This document shows, in pieces, positions 17,118 to 24,973 of a stretch of 42,988 nucleotides of DNA. This stretch comes from Gemmatimonadota bacterium. GTDB taxonomy: Bacteria > Gemmatimonadota > Gemmatimonadetes > Longimicrobiales > Gaopeijiaceae. The stretch covers positions 1 through 42,988 of the forward strand of contig JAPPGM010000075.1 in NCBI GenBank assembly GCA_028874995.1, given 5' to 3'. Under the pieces are notes generated by a model. That model made no database searches. It was not told the origin of the DNA and worked only from the letters and a program-made list of their open reading frames with translations. Each line of letters begins with the position of its first letter. Position 1 is the stretch's first letter. A program made the position numbers and the translations under genes.

Positions 17118-18952
17118 TCGACCGTCACCGACTTGGCCAGGTTGCGCGGCTGGTCCACGTCGCAGCCGCGGAGCACCGCCACGTGGTAGGCGAGCAGCTG
17201 CAGCGGCACGGTGGCCAGGACGGGCATGAGCGCCGGAATGGTCGAGGGGATCACGATGCGCTCGTCGGCGTGGGCGGTCACCTCGTCGTTCCGGTCGTTG
17301 ACCACCGCGATGACGCGCCCGTGCCGCGCCCGCACCTCCTCGATGTTCGACAGGGTCTTGGCGTAGACCGTATCGCGGGGCGCGAGCACCACTACGGGCA
17401 TGTTCTCGTCGATCAGCGCGATGGGTCCGTGCTTCATCTCCGCGGCGGGATAACCCTGTGCGTGGATATAGCTTACCTCCTTCATCTTGAGAGCGCCCTC
17501 GAGGGCCACCGGGAACTGGTAGCCGCGGCCCAGATAGAGGAAGTTGGGCGCGTCCCGGTAGACGCGGGCGAGCTTCCTGATCTGTCCGTCGATCTCGAGC
17601 GTCTCTTCAACCTGGCCGGGCAACTCCTTGAGCGCCCTCACGATCTCACGCCCCTCCAGGATCGACATGGTGCGGCGCCGCGACAGGTAGAGGGTGAAGA
17701 GCGCCAGCGCGACGATCTGGCTGGAGAAGGCCTTGGTGGAAGCGACCCCGATCTCGGGTCCGGCGTGAAGGTAGACGCCGAAGTCGGTCTCGGCGGCGAT
17801 GCTGGAGCCGACCACGTTCACGATCCCCATGGTGCGGCAACCGCGCCGGCGGGCCTCGCGGAGTGCGGCCAGGGTGTCGGCGGTTTCGCCGGACTGGCTG
17901 ATCCCCAGCACCAGCGTGCCCGGGCTCAGGACCGCGTTGCGGTACCGGAACTCGGATGCGTATTCCACCGTGACCGGGATCCGGGCCAGCTCCTCCAGCA
18001 TGTAGGCGCCGATCAGGCCGGCGTGCCAACTGGTGCCGCAGGCGGTGATGACGATCCGGTCCGCGGCGAGGAGGTGCTTCTCCGCCTTGGCTAGCCCACC
18101 CAGCCGGGATCCCCCTTCCTCCTCTAGGAGCCGGCCGCGCATGACGTCACGCAGCGAGGACGGCTGCTCCCGGATCTCCTTGTACATGTAGTGGTCGTAG
18201 CCGCCCTTCCCGATCTCCTCCGCGCTCCAGGTGACGATCTGCGCCCCTCTGCGCACCGCGCGCCGCGCCGGGTCGAAGGTGCGGTACCCGTCCCGGCTCA
18301 GGACGGCCGAGTCGCCGTCGCGCAGCCGCACCACGCGCTGGGTGTGGGCGACGACGGCGGCCGCGTCGGAGGCGACGAAGTACTCGTCCTTGCCGCCGAT
18401 GCCGAGCAGGACGGGGCTTCCGTTGCGGGCGACGACGATCTTCCCCGGATCGCGCGAACTGACCACCGCGATGCCGTACGTGCCCTCGATGCGGGCTAGC
18501 GCGGCGGCGACCGCGTCCTCAAGGAGGTTCGTGTCGCGGAAAGCCAGGTCGATGAGGTGGACCAGCACCTCGGTGTCGGTCTGGGAGCGGAACTCGTACC
18601 CCATGTCGCGCAGCCACGGCCGCTGGTGCGCCGCACTCTCGATGATCCCGTTGTGGACCAGCGCGATGTCCTGCGAGGGCGACAGGTGCGGGTGGGCGTT
18701 GGCGCGGGTGGGGGGGCCGTGCGTGGCCCAGCGGGTGTGCGCGATCCCGCAGCAACCGGATGGCAGCCGGCCGTTGAGGGAATCTTCCAGTTCGGAGATC
18801 TTGCCGGGCTGCTTTTCGACGGTAAGGGCATCTTCGGGGGACAGGACCGCCAGCCCGGCCGAGTCGTAGCCGCGGTATTCGAGACGCTTGAGTCCCTCCA
18901 GGAGGATGGGGCCGGCCGGGCGGGGGCCCACGTAGCCGATGATGCCGCACAT
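17114..18952 (-). CDS. glmS: Glutamine-fructose-6-phosphate aminotransferase (isomerizing)
   Basis: GlmS makes glucosamine 6-phosphate, the first step to UDP-GlcNAc for peptidoglycan and LPS. In the 612-residue product the nucleophile is Cys2 in [11 protein letters not shown]. The N-terminal glutaminase domain has the [17 protein letters not shown] loop. Two SIS domains follow ([35 protein letters not shown]), and the end reads [11 protein letters not shown]. The ATG at 18952 is one base after the glmM stop; upstream open frame is not family sequence. No glmS ribozyme could fit in this spacing. Confidence 0.97.
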   Translation of the reverse strand: MCGIIGYVGPRPAGPILLEGLKRLEYRGYDSAGLAVLSPEDALTVEKQPGKISELEDSLNGRLPSGCCGIAHTRWATHGPPTRANAHPHLSPSQDIALVHNGIIESAAHQRPWLRDMGYEFRSQTDTEVLVHLIDLAFRDTNLLEDAVAAALARIEGTYGIAVVSSRDPGKIVVARNGSPVLLGIGGKDEYFVASDAAAVVAHTQRVVRLRDGDSAVLSRDGYRTFDPARRAVRRGAQIVTWSAEEIGKGGYDHYMYKEIREQPSSLRDVMRGRLLEEEGGSRLGGLAKAEKHLLAADRIVITACGTSWHAGLIGAYMLEELARIPVTVEYASEFRYRNAVLSPGTLVLGISQSGETADTLAALREARRRGCRTMGIVNVVGSSIAAETDFGVYLHAGPEIGVASTKAFSSQIVALALFTLYLSRRRTMSILEGREIVRALKELPGQVEETLEIDGQIRKLARVYRDAPNFLYLGRGYQFPVALEGALKMKEVSYIHAQGYPAAEMKHGPIALIDENMPVVVLAPRDTVYAKTLSNIEEVRARHGRVIAVVNDRNDEVTAHADERIVIPSTIPALMPVLATVPLQLLAYHVAVLRGCDVDQPRNLAKSVTVE

Positions 18953-18953
18953 G

Positions 18954-20348
18954 TCAGTTGGCCGCCACGGTCTGGAGGGAGTGACGGGCGGTTTGCACCA
19001 GCGTTCGGGCGGAAGCGGCCTCGCGCGCCTCGGCGATGAGCCGCACGACCGGTTCGGTGCCGGAGGGACGGACGTGGAGCCAGCTGGCCTCCGCCGGCCA
19101 TTCCAGGCGCAGGCCGTCGCTCCGGTCTGAGTCACCCACCGGGAGGTGGCGGACGAGGGCCGCGTAGGCGTCGTCGAGACGCTCGCGCGGGAAGCTCACC
19201 TTCTCCTTCACGATCCGGTACGAGGGGAGGCAGGCAATCCGCTCGGAAAGAGGGACATCGGGCTCGGCGGCCAGATACTGGAGCAACAGCGCGGCCCCCA
19301 CCGGTGCGTCACGCGTGTTGTGGAGCGCGGGCAAGATCACCCCGCCGTTCCCCTCCCCACCCACCACCGCCCCCTCCGCGATCATCCGTACGACCACGTT
19401 GATCTCTCCGACGGGCGCGCGGATCACGCGGCAACCGTGCTGCGCGGCCAGGTCATCGAGCACTCGGCTCGTTGAGAGGTTCGTGACGACGGTGCCCGGC
19501 CGGCGACCAAGCACGACGTCCGCCGCCAGCGCCAAGGTCAGGTCCTCGCCCAGGGGACGGCCCCGTTCGTCCACCAGCGACAGGCGATCGGCATCCGGAT
19601 CCACGGCGAGGCCGATCCGCGCCCCGCTGGCCGTGACGAGATCGCCCAGCCCGCGCAGGTTGGCAGCCGTGGGCTCCGGGTCGCGCGGGAAGCGGCCATT
19701 CGGTTCGAGGCCCATGCCGTGCACCTCGCAGCCCAGCCGCGCGAGCAACTCGGGCATGATCACGCCCCCCGCCCCGTTCACGCAGTCCAGCGCGACCCGT
19801 ATGCCCTGTGCGCGGATTCGTTCCGTGTCGAGGAAGGGGAGGTCGAGTATGCGTTCGAGGTGGCGTTCCGGCCAGGAATCGTCCCGGGTGGGGGTGGCGA
19901 TGCGGTCCCAGGGGGTGCGGGTGGGGTCGCCTTCCCGGACCAGGGCCTGGAAGCGCGCCATGCGGTCGGGGGGAAGAAACGTCCCTCCCTTCACGGCGAA
20001 CTTGAGCGCGTTCCATTCGGCGGGGTTGTGGCTGGCGGTTACGCCGAGACCCCCCGCCGCGCCGGTGTCGCGCACGGCCATCATCAGCGTGGGGGTGGGG
20101 ACGATCCCGAGTTCGGTCACCCTGCACCCGGCGGAGAGCAGACCGGCGACGGCGGCCCGCGCCAGCATCGGCCCCGAAGTGCGCGAATCCCGCCCGACGA
20201 CGACATGGTCGCCGTCCCCCTCGGCTTGCAGGAACGAGCCGTACGCGGCGGCGAGGCCCACAAACAGTTCCGGGGTCACGCTTTCCCCGACTCGGCCCCG
20301 GAACCCGGACACGCTGACCATCAGGTCGGGTGGGAGACGGATCGGCAT
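18954..20348 (-). CDS. glmM: Phosphoglucosamine mutase (phosphohexomutase family)
   Basis: This enzyme converts glucosamine 6-phosphate to glucosamine 1-phosphate. The 464-residue product carries the phosphoserine loop TASHNPAEWNALKF, the metal-binding DPDADRLSLVD, the sugar-binding GEGNGGV and the phosphate-binding RPSGTEPVVRLIAEA. Position directly before glmS supports GlmM over a phosphomannomutase. The GEGNGG loop resembles the archaeal-type GlmM/PMM branch more than E. coli GlmM. The ATG at 20348 is used. Confidence 0.88.
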   Translation of the reverse strand: MPIRLPPDLMVSVSGFRGRVGESVTPELFVGLAAAYGSFLQAEGDGDHVVVGRDSRTSGPMLARAAVAGLLSAGCRVTELGIVPTPTLMMAVRDTGAAGGLGVTASHNPAEWNALKFAVKGGTFLPPDRMARFQALVREGDPTRTPWDRIATPTRDDSWPERHLERILDLPFLDTERIRAQGIRVALDCVNGAGGVIMPELLARLGCEVHGMGLEPNGRFPRDPEPTAANLRGLGDLVTASGARIGLAVDPDADRLSLVDERGRPLGEDLTLALAADVVLGRRPGTVVTNLSTSRVLDDLAAQHGCRVIRAPVGEINVVVRMIAEGAVVGGEGNGGVILPALHNTRDAPVGAALLLQYLAAEPDVPLSERIACLPSYRIVKEKVSFPRERLDDAYAALVRHLPVGDSDRSDGLRLEWPAEASWLHVRPSGTEPVVRLIAEAREAASARTLVQTARHSLQTVAAN

Positions 20349-20406
20349 GGTGGGAGGCGTGGCTTGCTTGCGGAGACCGGGTGGGGTGGTGCAGGGCGCT
20401 GTCGCA

Positions 20407-20434
20407 AAGCTAGCGCCGACCGGGGGCGGGACAA
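20407..20434 (-). promoter_or_regulatory. Candidate promoter of the glmM-glmS-dtd-maf-glpK operon
   Basis: On the minus strand, TTGTCC (20429-20434) and TAGCTT (20407-20412) are 16 bp apart and lie about 60 bp upstream of the glmM start. No other promoter-like pair is seen in the gap, which is otherwise taken up by the ~59-bp repeats. Confidence 0.45.
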
Positions 20435-20455
20435 AGAAAACGCGCCTGCGTGATT

Positions 20456-20507
20456 CCTCCCATCCCACATGCTCCCGTCCCTGGATTGCCGTAGCGGCGG
20501 GCGGGCG
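20456..20507 (-). repeat. Dispersed ~59-bp repeat, divergent tandem copy D2
   Basis: This is the outermost and most divergent copy in a tandem array on the minus strand. It keeps the CGCCCGCCCGCCG lead, GGCAATCCAGGGAC, GAGCATGT and ATGGGA. It is offset 58 bp from the next copy, measured at the shared CAT of GCATGT. Confidence 0.7.
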
Positions 20508-20509
20508 CA

Positions 20510-20566
20510 GGCCGTCCCATTTTGACATGCTCCTGTCCCGGGTTTTGCCGCGGCGAGGTGTGGGCG
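20510..20566 (-). repeat. Dispersed ~59-bp repeat, tandem copy D1
   Basis: This is the best-preserved copy in the array: CGCCGCGGCAAAACC, GGGACAGGAGCATGT and CAAAATGGGACGGCC on the minus strand. It closely matches copy A beside recA. Together with the neighbouring copies it fills most of the glmM-HNH gap. Confidence 0.8.
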
Positions 20567-20568
20567 CG

Positions 20569-20588
20569 GGCCGTCCCATTTTGACATG
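20569..20588 (-). repeat. Dispersed ~59-bp repeat, partial tandem copy D3
   Basis: Only the CATGTCAAAATGGGACGGCC end of the unit is present. It is exactly 59 bp from the same word in D1 and stops nine bases short of the HNH fragment's stop codon. The truncation marks an edge between repeat array and endonuclease fragment. Confidence 0.7.
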
Positions 20589-20596
20589 GCGCCTGA

Positions 20597-20989
20597 TCAC
20601 GCCACCGCCTCCAGCGCCGTGAGTTCCAGTTCCAGCGGGACTTGGGAGTCCGTGAACCGGGGAGCACCGTATGACAGCTGACCGCGAGGAGGGGCCGGAG
20701 GCTCCGGCAGTTTCCCCGCCGCCTCGGGCAGCGGCGGCGCGCCCCCGATCACCCGGCCCGCCCGCGTGAAGAACGCGGCCTTGCCGTCACGGTCGAGCGC
20801 CATGCGCGTCCCACCCTCGTGGACGAGGCGATGGTGGCGCCGACAGAGCAGGATGGTGTTGGCCAGACTCGTCTCGCCCCCATCGGCCCAGTGCTTCACA
20901 TGGTGGGCCTCGGTGAAGCGGCTCGCGCATCCGGGGTAGCGACAGCCGCGGTCCCGTTCCTCCAGCGCGCGGCATAGCAGAATCGGCCT
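20597..20989 (-). pseudogene. Remnant of a DUF222/13E12-type HNH endonuclease
   Basis: About 130 C-terminal residues of an HNH nuclease remain: RALEERDRGCRYPGC, then HHVKHWADGG, then NTILLCRRHHRLVHEGG. The Cys pair and the HNH ligands are intact. Full-length relatives have a ~200-300-residue DUF222 region before this. Here the upstream frame, open only to a stop near 21143, gives unrelated sequence dominated by DNA hairpins, and no good start precedes the motif. It is therefore a 5'-truncated copy. A GTG at 20899 would yield a peptide that omits the first Cys pair. It lies between inverted-orientation repeat copies. Confidence 0.75.
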
Positions 20990-21081
20990 GTGATCAGACC
21001 ACTTGGGACGGTGATGCTCGAATCGCCCGATGGATCGGGCACACGGGACTGTGACCTCGGCCGGCGAACCGGCCTGATCAC
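20984..21081. repeat. Hairpin cluster upstream of the HNH remnant
   Basis: Perfect stems occur at 21025-21040 (GCCCGAT-GG-ATCGGGC) and 21059-21074 (GGCCGG-CGAA-CCGGCC). The word TGATCA recurs at 20991-20996 and 21075-21080. The 10-mer GCCTGATCAC at 21072-21081 is repeated exactly at 20591-20600, on the other side of the HNH remnant. This looks like a structured end of a mobile or degraded element rather than coding sequence. Confidence 0.5.
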
Positions 21082-21164
21082 CGGCCGGGCGTTTCCGGCG
21101 ACCGATGAGATGAGGGACAGCTTGGCGGCCGACCCACTACTCCCGGCGGATGTTCAAAACGGAC

Positions 21165-21224
21165 CGCCCGCCCGCCGCCGCGGCAAATCAAGGGACACCG
21201 GCATGCTGGATTGGGACGCCCCCC
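21165..21224 (+). repeat. Dispersed ~59-bp repeat, copy B
   Basis: This is a plus-orientation copy with CGCCCGCCCGCCGCCGCGG, CAAATCAAGGGACACC, GGCATGCTGG and TTGGGACGCC, ending 13 bases from the stop of the propeller lipoprotein gene. It has the same placement and relative orientation as copy A at recA, and opposite orientation to the tandem array at 20456-20588. Confidence 0.75.
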
Positions 21225-21237
21225 GACTCGGATTACC

Positions 21238-22467
21238 TCACCGCTCCAGCGGCCATAGCTGCACCGATTGCACCCCGAGGTCGTTCTCGACCCGGCCGAG
21301 AATATAGTCCGCACCGATCTCCAGAATGCCCATCCCCTCCGGCATCTCGAAGAACCCCAGCACCCGGCCCTCGGCATCGAAGACGTTGAAGAGCGTGCCG
21401 GCGGTTTCCTCTCCCGCGGCCTCGTATTCGTAGACCCAGAGATGGCCCAGGGCGTCGTCGCCCCTGATTCCGGCGAAGGCCGGCAGGTGTTCGGCGACGG
21501 GCATGGCTCGCAAGTCCCTTGCCCGCTGCGCCCGCTGGTCCGCACGATCGTCCGGAATCCAGGACACATCTTCCGCGATGTAGGCCTCGACGTGGGCCTC
21601 CGTTGGCTCGCGCAGCGCGTAGTCCATGCGGACGATCCGGGCCAGCGAGCCGTCCAGCGCGAACGCCCGGAACTCGTAGCGGTGGTTGGTACCAATGATG
21701 AAAAGGTCGCCCCACGCTTGCAGCCGCACATAGCGTCCGAACATCACGGCCTCGGGTTCGTCGTCTCCCGTGCGGATCGCTTCCCGGCCGGGATGCGCCC
21801 CAAGCGAACCCCGAACCTCCCCCGCCGCGTCCCAGACTTCCACATCCATGGGATCGAAGTAGATGTCGTCCTGGCTGGCCAGGATCAGGCCGCTTCCGGA
21901 CACGTCGAGCGGCCTCAGATGACTGCGCCGATCCCAGTAGTCCCACCGGCTGCTCTCCGGTGTGAAGCGGCGCAGGAACTCTCCGTCCGGGCCGAACACG
22001 GTCAGCTCCGGAAACGAGTATTCCCACAGTACGATCGAGTCTCCCGGGATCAGGGCCAACGCATAGGGTCGGGCGGCTGCTTCAAACTCGCCCGGTCCTT
22101 CCCCCTCTCCGCCCCAGGTCTCCAGGTGGTTGCCATTTCGATCGAACACCCTGAGTTCCTTCGTCCCGGCATCTCCGATGAGGATCCGCCCGTCGGATAG
22201 CACCGCGGCACCGAAGACCCGGTCAAAGAGATAGGGGTCCTCACCCTCCATCCTGCCGATGGAGACGAGCGGCTCCGGTCCGAGCCGCCAGTCCAGCCGC
22301 GAACCCTCGGGCGGGCGGGTGTTCTCGACGATGCGGATGCCCGCGCTGTCGCGGAACTGCGTTCGGGTCCCGGCCGCGTCCCCGGTCTCCTGGTCCCCCG
22401 CGCAGGCCGCCGGGGCCAGCGCCGCGACGGCCGTGGCAATGTGAATCCTGATGCTCCTCGTTTGCAC
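21238..22467 (-). CDS. 6-bladed beta-propeller lipoprotein
   Basis: The 409-residue product has a lipoprotein signal (ATAVAALAPAACAGDQ, Cys in the lipobox PAAC). It then carries repeated propeller motifs: GRILIGDAGTKELRVFDRNG, LETWGGEGEGPGEF, LTVFGPDGEFLRRF, HLWVYEYEAAG. The GEGPGEF signature is typical of NHL-like 6-bladed propeller proteins that are abundant in Gemmatimonadota and Bacteroidota. It is probably a surface or periplasmic binding protein; the ligand is unknown. It starts with GTG close behind GGAGGGG and is transcribed away from the PLP enzyme gene. Confidence 0.85.
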   Translation of the reverse strand: MQTRSIRIHIATAVAALAPAACAGDQETGDAAGTRTQFRDSAGIRIVENTRPPEGSRLDWRLGPEPLVSIGRMEGEDPYLFDRVFGAAVLSDGRILIGDAGTKELRVFDRNGNHLETWGGEGEGPGEFEAAARPYALALIPGDSIVLWEYSFPELTVFGPDGEFLRRFTPESSRWDYWDRRSHLRPLDVSGSGLILASQDDIYFDPMDVEVWDAAGEVRGSLGAHPGREAIRTGDDEPEAVMFGRYVRLQAWGDLFIIGTNHRYEFRAFALDGSLARIVRMDYALREPTEAHVEAYIAEDVSWIPDDRADQRAQRARDLRAMPVAEHLPAFAGIRGDDALGHLWVYEYEAAGEETAGTLFNVFDAEGRVLGFFEMPEGMGILEIGADYILGRVENDLGVQSVQLWPLER

Positions 22468-22552
22468 CCCTCCTCAACCGTGTGGCCGGATAGCTCGCGT
22501 GATCCACGGTATCCCCTTTGCCGCCCACGGGCTACCACCGGTCGATATGGGA

Positions 22553-22585
22553 GATATGGGTCATGGAGCCCATATGACCCATATC
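22553..22585. promoter_or_regulatory. 12-bp inverted repeat in a divergent promoter region
   Basis: GATATGGGTCAT (22553-22564) and ATGACCCATATC (22574-22585) are perfect inverted arms around a 9-bp centre. The left arm is preceded by another GATATGGGA, giving tandem GATATGGG words. The site lies in the 269-bp gap between the divergent propeller gene and PLP enzyme gene. A dimeric repressor site is the simplest reading. A bidirectional hairpin is possible, but there is no T-run. Confidence 0.5.
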
Positions 22586-22736
22586 CCCTGTCAGCCCCCC
22601 GCTTCAGCGGCCGCAGCCAGACCGAATGCATCCCGTCCCCCCCGGTCGTTCGCGCGGATTCATCCACGCACTGCTAGATTCATACTTCGCCCGCGCCCCC
22701 TCACCCTCCCACCCACACCCCCCCGGAGACAGCCGC

Positions 22737-23930
22737 TTGTCCGACCCCACGGACCGATTCGACACCCGCTGCGTGCACGCGGGCCAGTCCCCCGAAGCCG
22801 TGACAGGCGCGATCACCACCCCGGTCTTCCAGACCTCCACCTACGTCCAGGAGGGGCTCGGCCGCCACAAGGGCTACGAGTACGCCCGCCTGCAGAACCC
22901 CACCCGCGAGGCGTCCGAAGCCAACATCGCGTCGCTGGAAGGGGGCGCTCACGGCATCGCCTTCTCGAGCGGCCTCGCGGCGATCGAATGCCTGGCCAAG
23001 GTGGTCGCCGCGGGCGGGCACATCGTGAGCGAGGAGAACCTCTACGGCGGGACCACGCGCATGTTCACCCGGGTGCTCGACAGGCTCGGCATCGAGGTCA
23101 CGCTGGTCGATTCCCGCGATCCGGGCGCGCTCCAACGAGCCATCCGTCCCGGGGCGACCGGGCTGGTCCACCTGGAGACCCCCACCAACCCGCTCATGCG
23201 GATCACCGACATCGCCGCGGCCGCCGACATCGCGCACGCATCCGGTGCCATCCTCTCCGTCGACAACACCTTCGCGTCCCCATACAACCAGAAGCCGCTC
23301 GCGCTGGGCGCCGATGTGGTCGTCCACTCGACCACCAAGTACCTGAACGGCCACACCGACGTGCTCGGCGGAGTCATCGTCCTCGACGACGACGCCCTGG
23401 CCGGGGAGATCCACTTCGTGCGCAAGTCGACCGGTCCCGTCCCGGGTCCCATGGATTCCTGGCTCACGCTGCGCGGCACGAAGACCCTGCACCTGCGCAT
23501 GGCCCGGCACAACGAAAACGGCATGCGGGTCGCCGAATTCCTGCAGTCCCACCCCGCCGTCCGAGCGGTCCACCACCCCGGCCTCCCGTCCCACCCGGAG
23601 CACGCCCTTGCCCACCGCCAGATGACGGGCTTCACCGGCATGGTCTCCGCGGAACTGGCCGAGGACGACGCCCGGCAGCTGGCCGAGGGAACCCGCATCT
23701 TCCGCCTGGCCGAGAGCCTGGGCGGCGTCGAGTCGATGATCTGCATCCCGTCGCTCATGACCCACGCCTCGGTTCCCGAGCCTGAGCGGCTCCGCATGGG
23801 CATCACCGACGGCCTAGTGCGCCTGTCCACGGGCATTGAGGACGGCGATGACCTGGTGGAAGACCTGGCCCGGGCCCTTCGTATGGGAAGCCGCGGCCGA
23901 CGGCCCGTCTCACAACACGCACTGACATGA
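22737..23930 (+). CDS. Cystathionine gamma-synthase/gamma-lyase family PLP enzyme
   Basis: This Cys/Met metabolism PLP enzyme of 397 residues catalyses gamma-replacement or gamma-elimination on homoserine esters or cystathionine. It shows TPVFQTSTYVQEGLGRHKGYEYARLQNPTR, the PLP stacking/phosphate region FSSGLAAIECLAK, and DNTFASPYNQKPLALGADVV. The Schiff-base lysine is in VHSTTKYLNGHTDVLGG. It ends with IPSLMTHASVPEPER and RLSTGIED. I choose the TTG at 22737, which has GGAGA eight bases upstream and gives the family N-terminus (SDPTDRFDTRCVHAGQ). The ATG at 22626 adds residues unlike the family. Synthase versus lyase cannot be separated by eye. Confidence 0.92.
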   Translation: MSDPTDRFDTRCVHAGQSPEAVTGAITTPVFQTSTYVQEGLGRHKGYEYARLQNPTREASEANIASLEGGAHGIAFSSGLAAIECLAKVVAAGGHIVSEENLYGGTTRMFTRVLDRLGIEVTLVDSRDPGALQRAIRPGATGLVHLETPTNPLMRITDIAAAADIAHASGAILSVDNTFASPYNQKPLALGADVVVHSTTKYLNGHTDVLGGVIVLDDDALAGEIHFVRKSTGPVPGPMDSWLTLRGTKTLHLRMARHNENGMRVAEFLQSHPAVRAVHHPGLPSHPEHALAHRQMTGFTGMVSAELAEDDARQLAEGTRIFRLAESLGGVESMICIPSLMTHASVPEPERLRMGITDGLVRLSTGIEDGDDLVEDLARALRMGSRGRRPVSQHALT

Positions 23931-23940
23931 GGGGTTGGAC

Positions 23941-24963
23941 ATGACCGACTACGACTTCGACTACGACTACGGCAACGGACCCGGGAGCGGAAACGGCGGC
24001 GATACCCGCACGAAGCGCGTCCTGACCGACATCTCGTCCCGCGTCTGGGAACACCCTGCCGACCGTGCCGCCCTGGCGGCGCTCCGCAAGCTCCCCCTCT
24101 TCGACCAGGTGCTGCGGGCGCTCTTCGGCTTCTTCGGCGAAAAGCCCATCCGGCTGGCCTTCCAGGCGAACGCGGTCCGGGTGGGGCCCAACCAGTTCCC
24201 GCGCATCTGGGACCTCTACTGCGAGGTCTGCGATACCCTCGACACGCCCACGCGCTACCCGCTCTTCGTCTCCCAGAACCCGGTCGTGAACGCCGGCGCC
24301 TACGGGATGAAGGAGCCGTTCATCATCCTCAATTCGGGGTCGCTCGTGCTCCTTTCGGACGAGCAGGTCTCGTACGTGCTCGGCCACGAAGCCGGACATG
24401 TCATGAGCGACCACGTGCTGTACAAGACGATGACGGCGCTGCTGGTCATGCTCGCCGGGATGGGCTTTCCCATCGTGGGACTCGCGGCCCGGGCCATTCT
24501 CATCGGGTTGCTCGAGTGGAACCGGAAGGCCGAGCTGTCGGCGGACCGTGCGGGGTTGCTCGCGATCCAGGACCCGGAAGTGGTCATGTCGTCGATGCTC
24601 AAGATGGCGGGCGGCGGCGAGGACGAAGAGACCTCGCTGCCCGAGTTCATCCGCCAGGCGGAGGCGTATCGGGAAAGCGGGGATGTCGCCGACCAGGTCT
24701 TCAAGGTCCTGAATCTGCTCGGCGAAACCCATCCGTTCTGGGTGCTCAGGCTGGCCGAGGTGCGGGCCTGGATCGAAGCGGGCGAGTACGACCGCGTGCT
24801 CCGGGGCGACTACCAGCGGCGCGGCGACCCCGACCCGGCCTACGCCGAGGACCTGTCCGAGGCGGCGGACGCCTACAAGGAGGGCGCAAAGGACTTCATG
24901 GACCAGATGGCCGACGCGGCGCGGCGGGTCGGCGGCAGCTTCATGGATTCGTTCCGGAAGTGA
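23941..24963 (+). CDS. M48-family zinc metallopeptidase (membrane-associated)
   Basis: The 340-residue product has the gluzincin motif HEAGH (in VLGHEAGHVMSDH) and the downstream Glu ligand in ELSADRAGLLA. Between them is a hydrophobic hairpin (TALLVMLAGMGFPIVGLAARAILIGLL) that should anchor it in the membrane. The N-terminus is an odd Asp/Tyr/Gly-rich tail (DYDFDYDYGNGPGSGNGG). The C-terminal ~100 residues are helical and acidic. Related M48 enzymes act in membrane-protein quality control. ATG 23941 follows GAGGGG at good spacing; a TTG two codons earlier is less likely. Confidence 0.9.
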   Translation: MTDYDFDYDYGNGPGSGNGGDTRTKRVLTDISSRVWEHPADRAALAALRKLPLFDQVLRALFGFFGEKPIRLAFQANAVRVGPNQFPRIWDLYCEVCDTLDTPTRYPLFVSQNPVVNAGAYGMKEPFIILNSGSLVLLSDEQVSYVLGHEAGHVMSDHVLYKTMTALLVMLAGMGFPIVGLAARAILIGLLEWNRKAELSADRAGLLAIQDPEVVMSSMLKMAGGGEDEETSLPEFIRQAEAYRESGDVADQVFKVLNLLGETHPFWVLRLAEVRAWIEAGEYDRVLRGDYQRRGDPDPAYAEDLSEAADAYKEGAKDFMDQMADAARRVGGSFMDSFRK

Positions 24964-24973
24964 CAGCTGGTCC

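Noticed and set aside
18940-18960. glmS ribozyme
   Set aside because: Only one base separates the glmM stop and the glmS start, so there is no room for the ribozyme leader.
20456-20588. CRISPR array
   Set aside because: The ~59-bp units abut with no unique spacers of constant size, and the copies diverge. There are no cas genes.
22468-22736. SAM-type riboswitch before the PLP enzyme
   Set aside because: I could not find the conserved core or a multi-helix junction. The only strong structure is the simple 12-bp inverted repeat.
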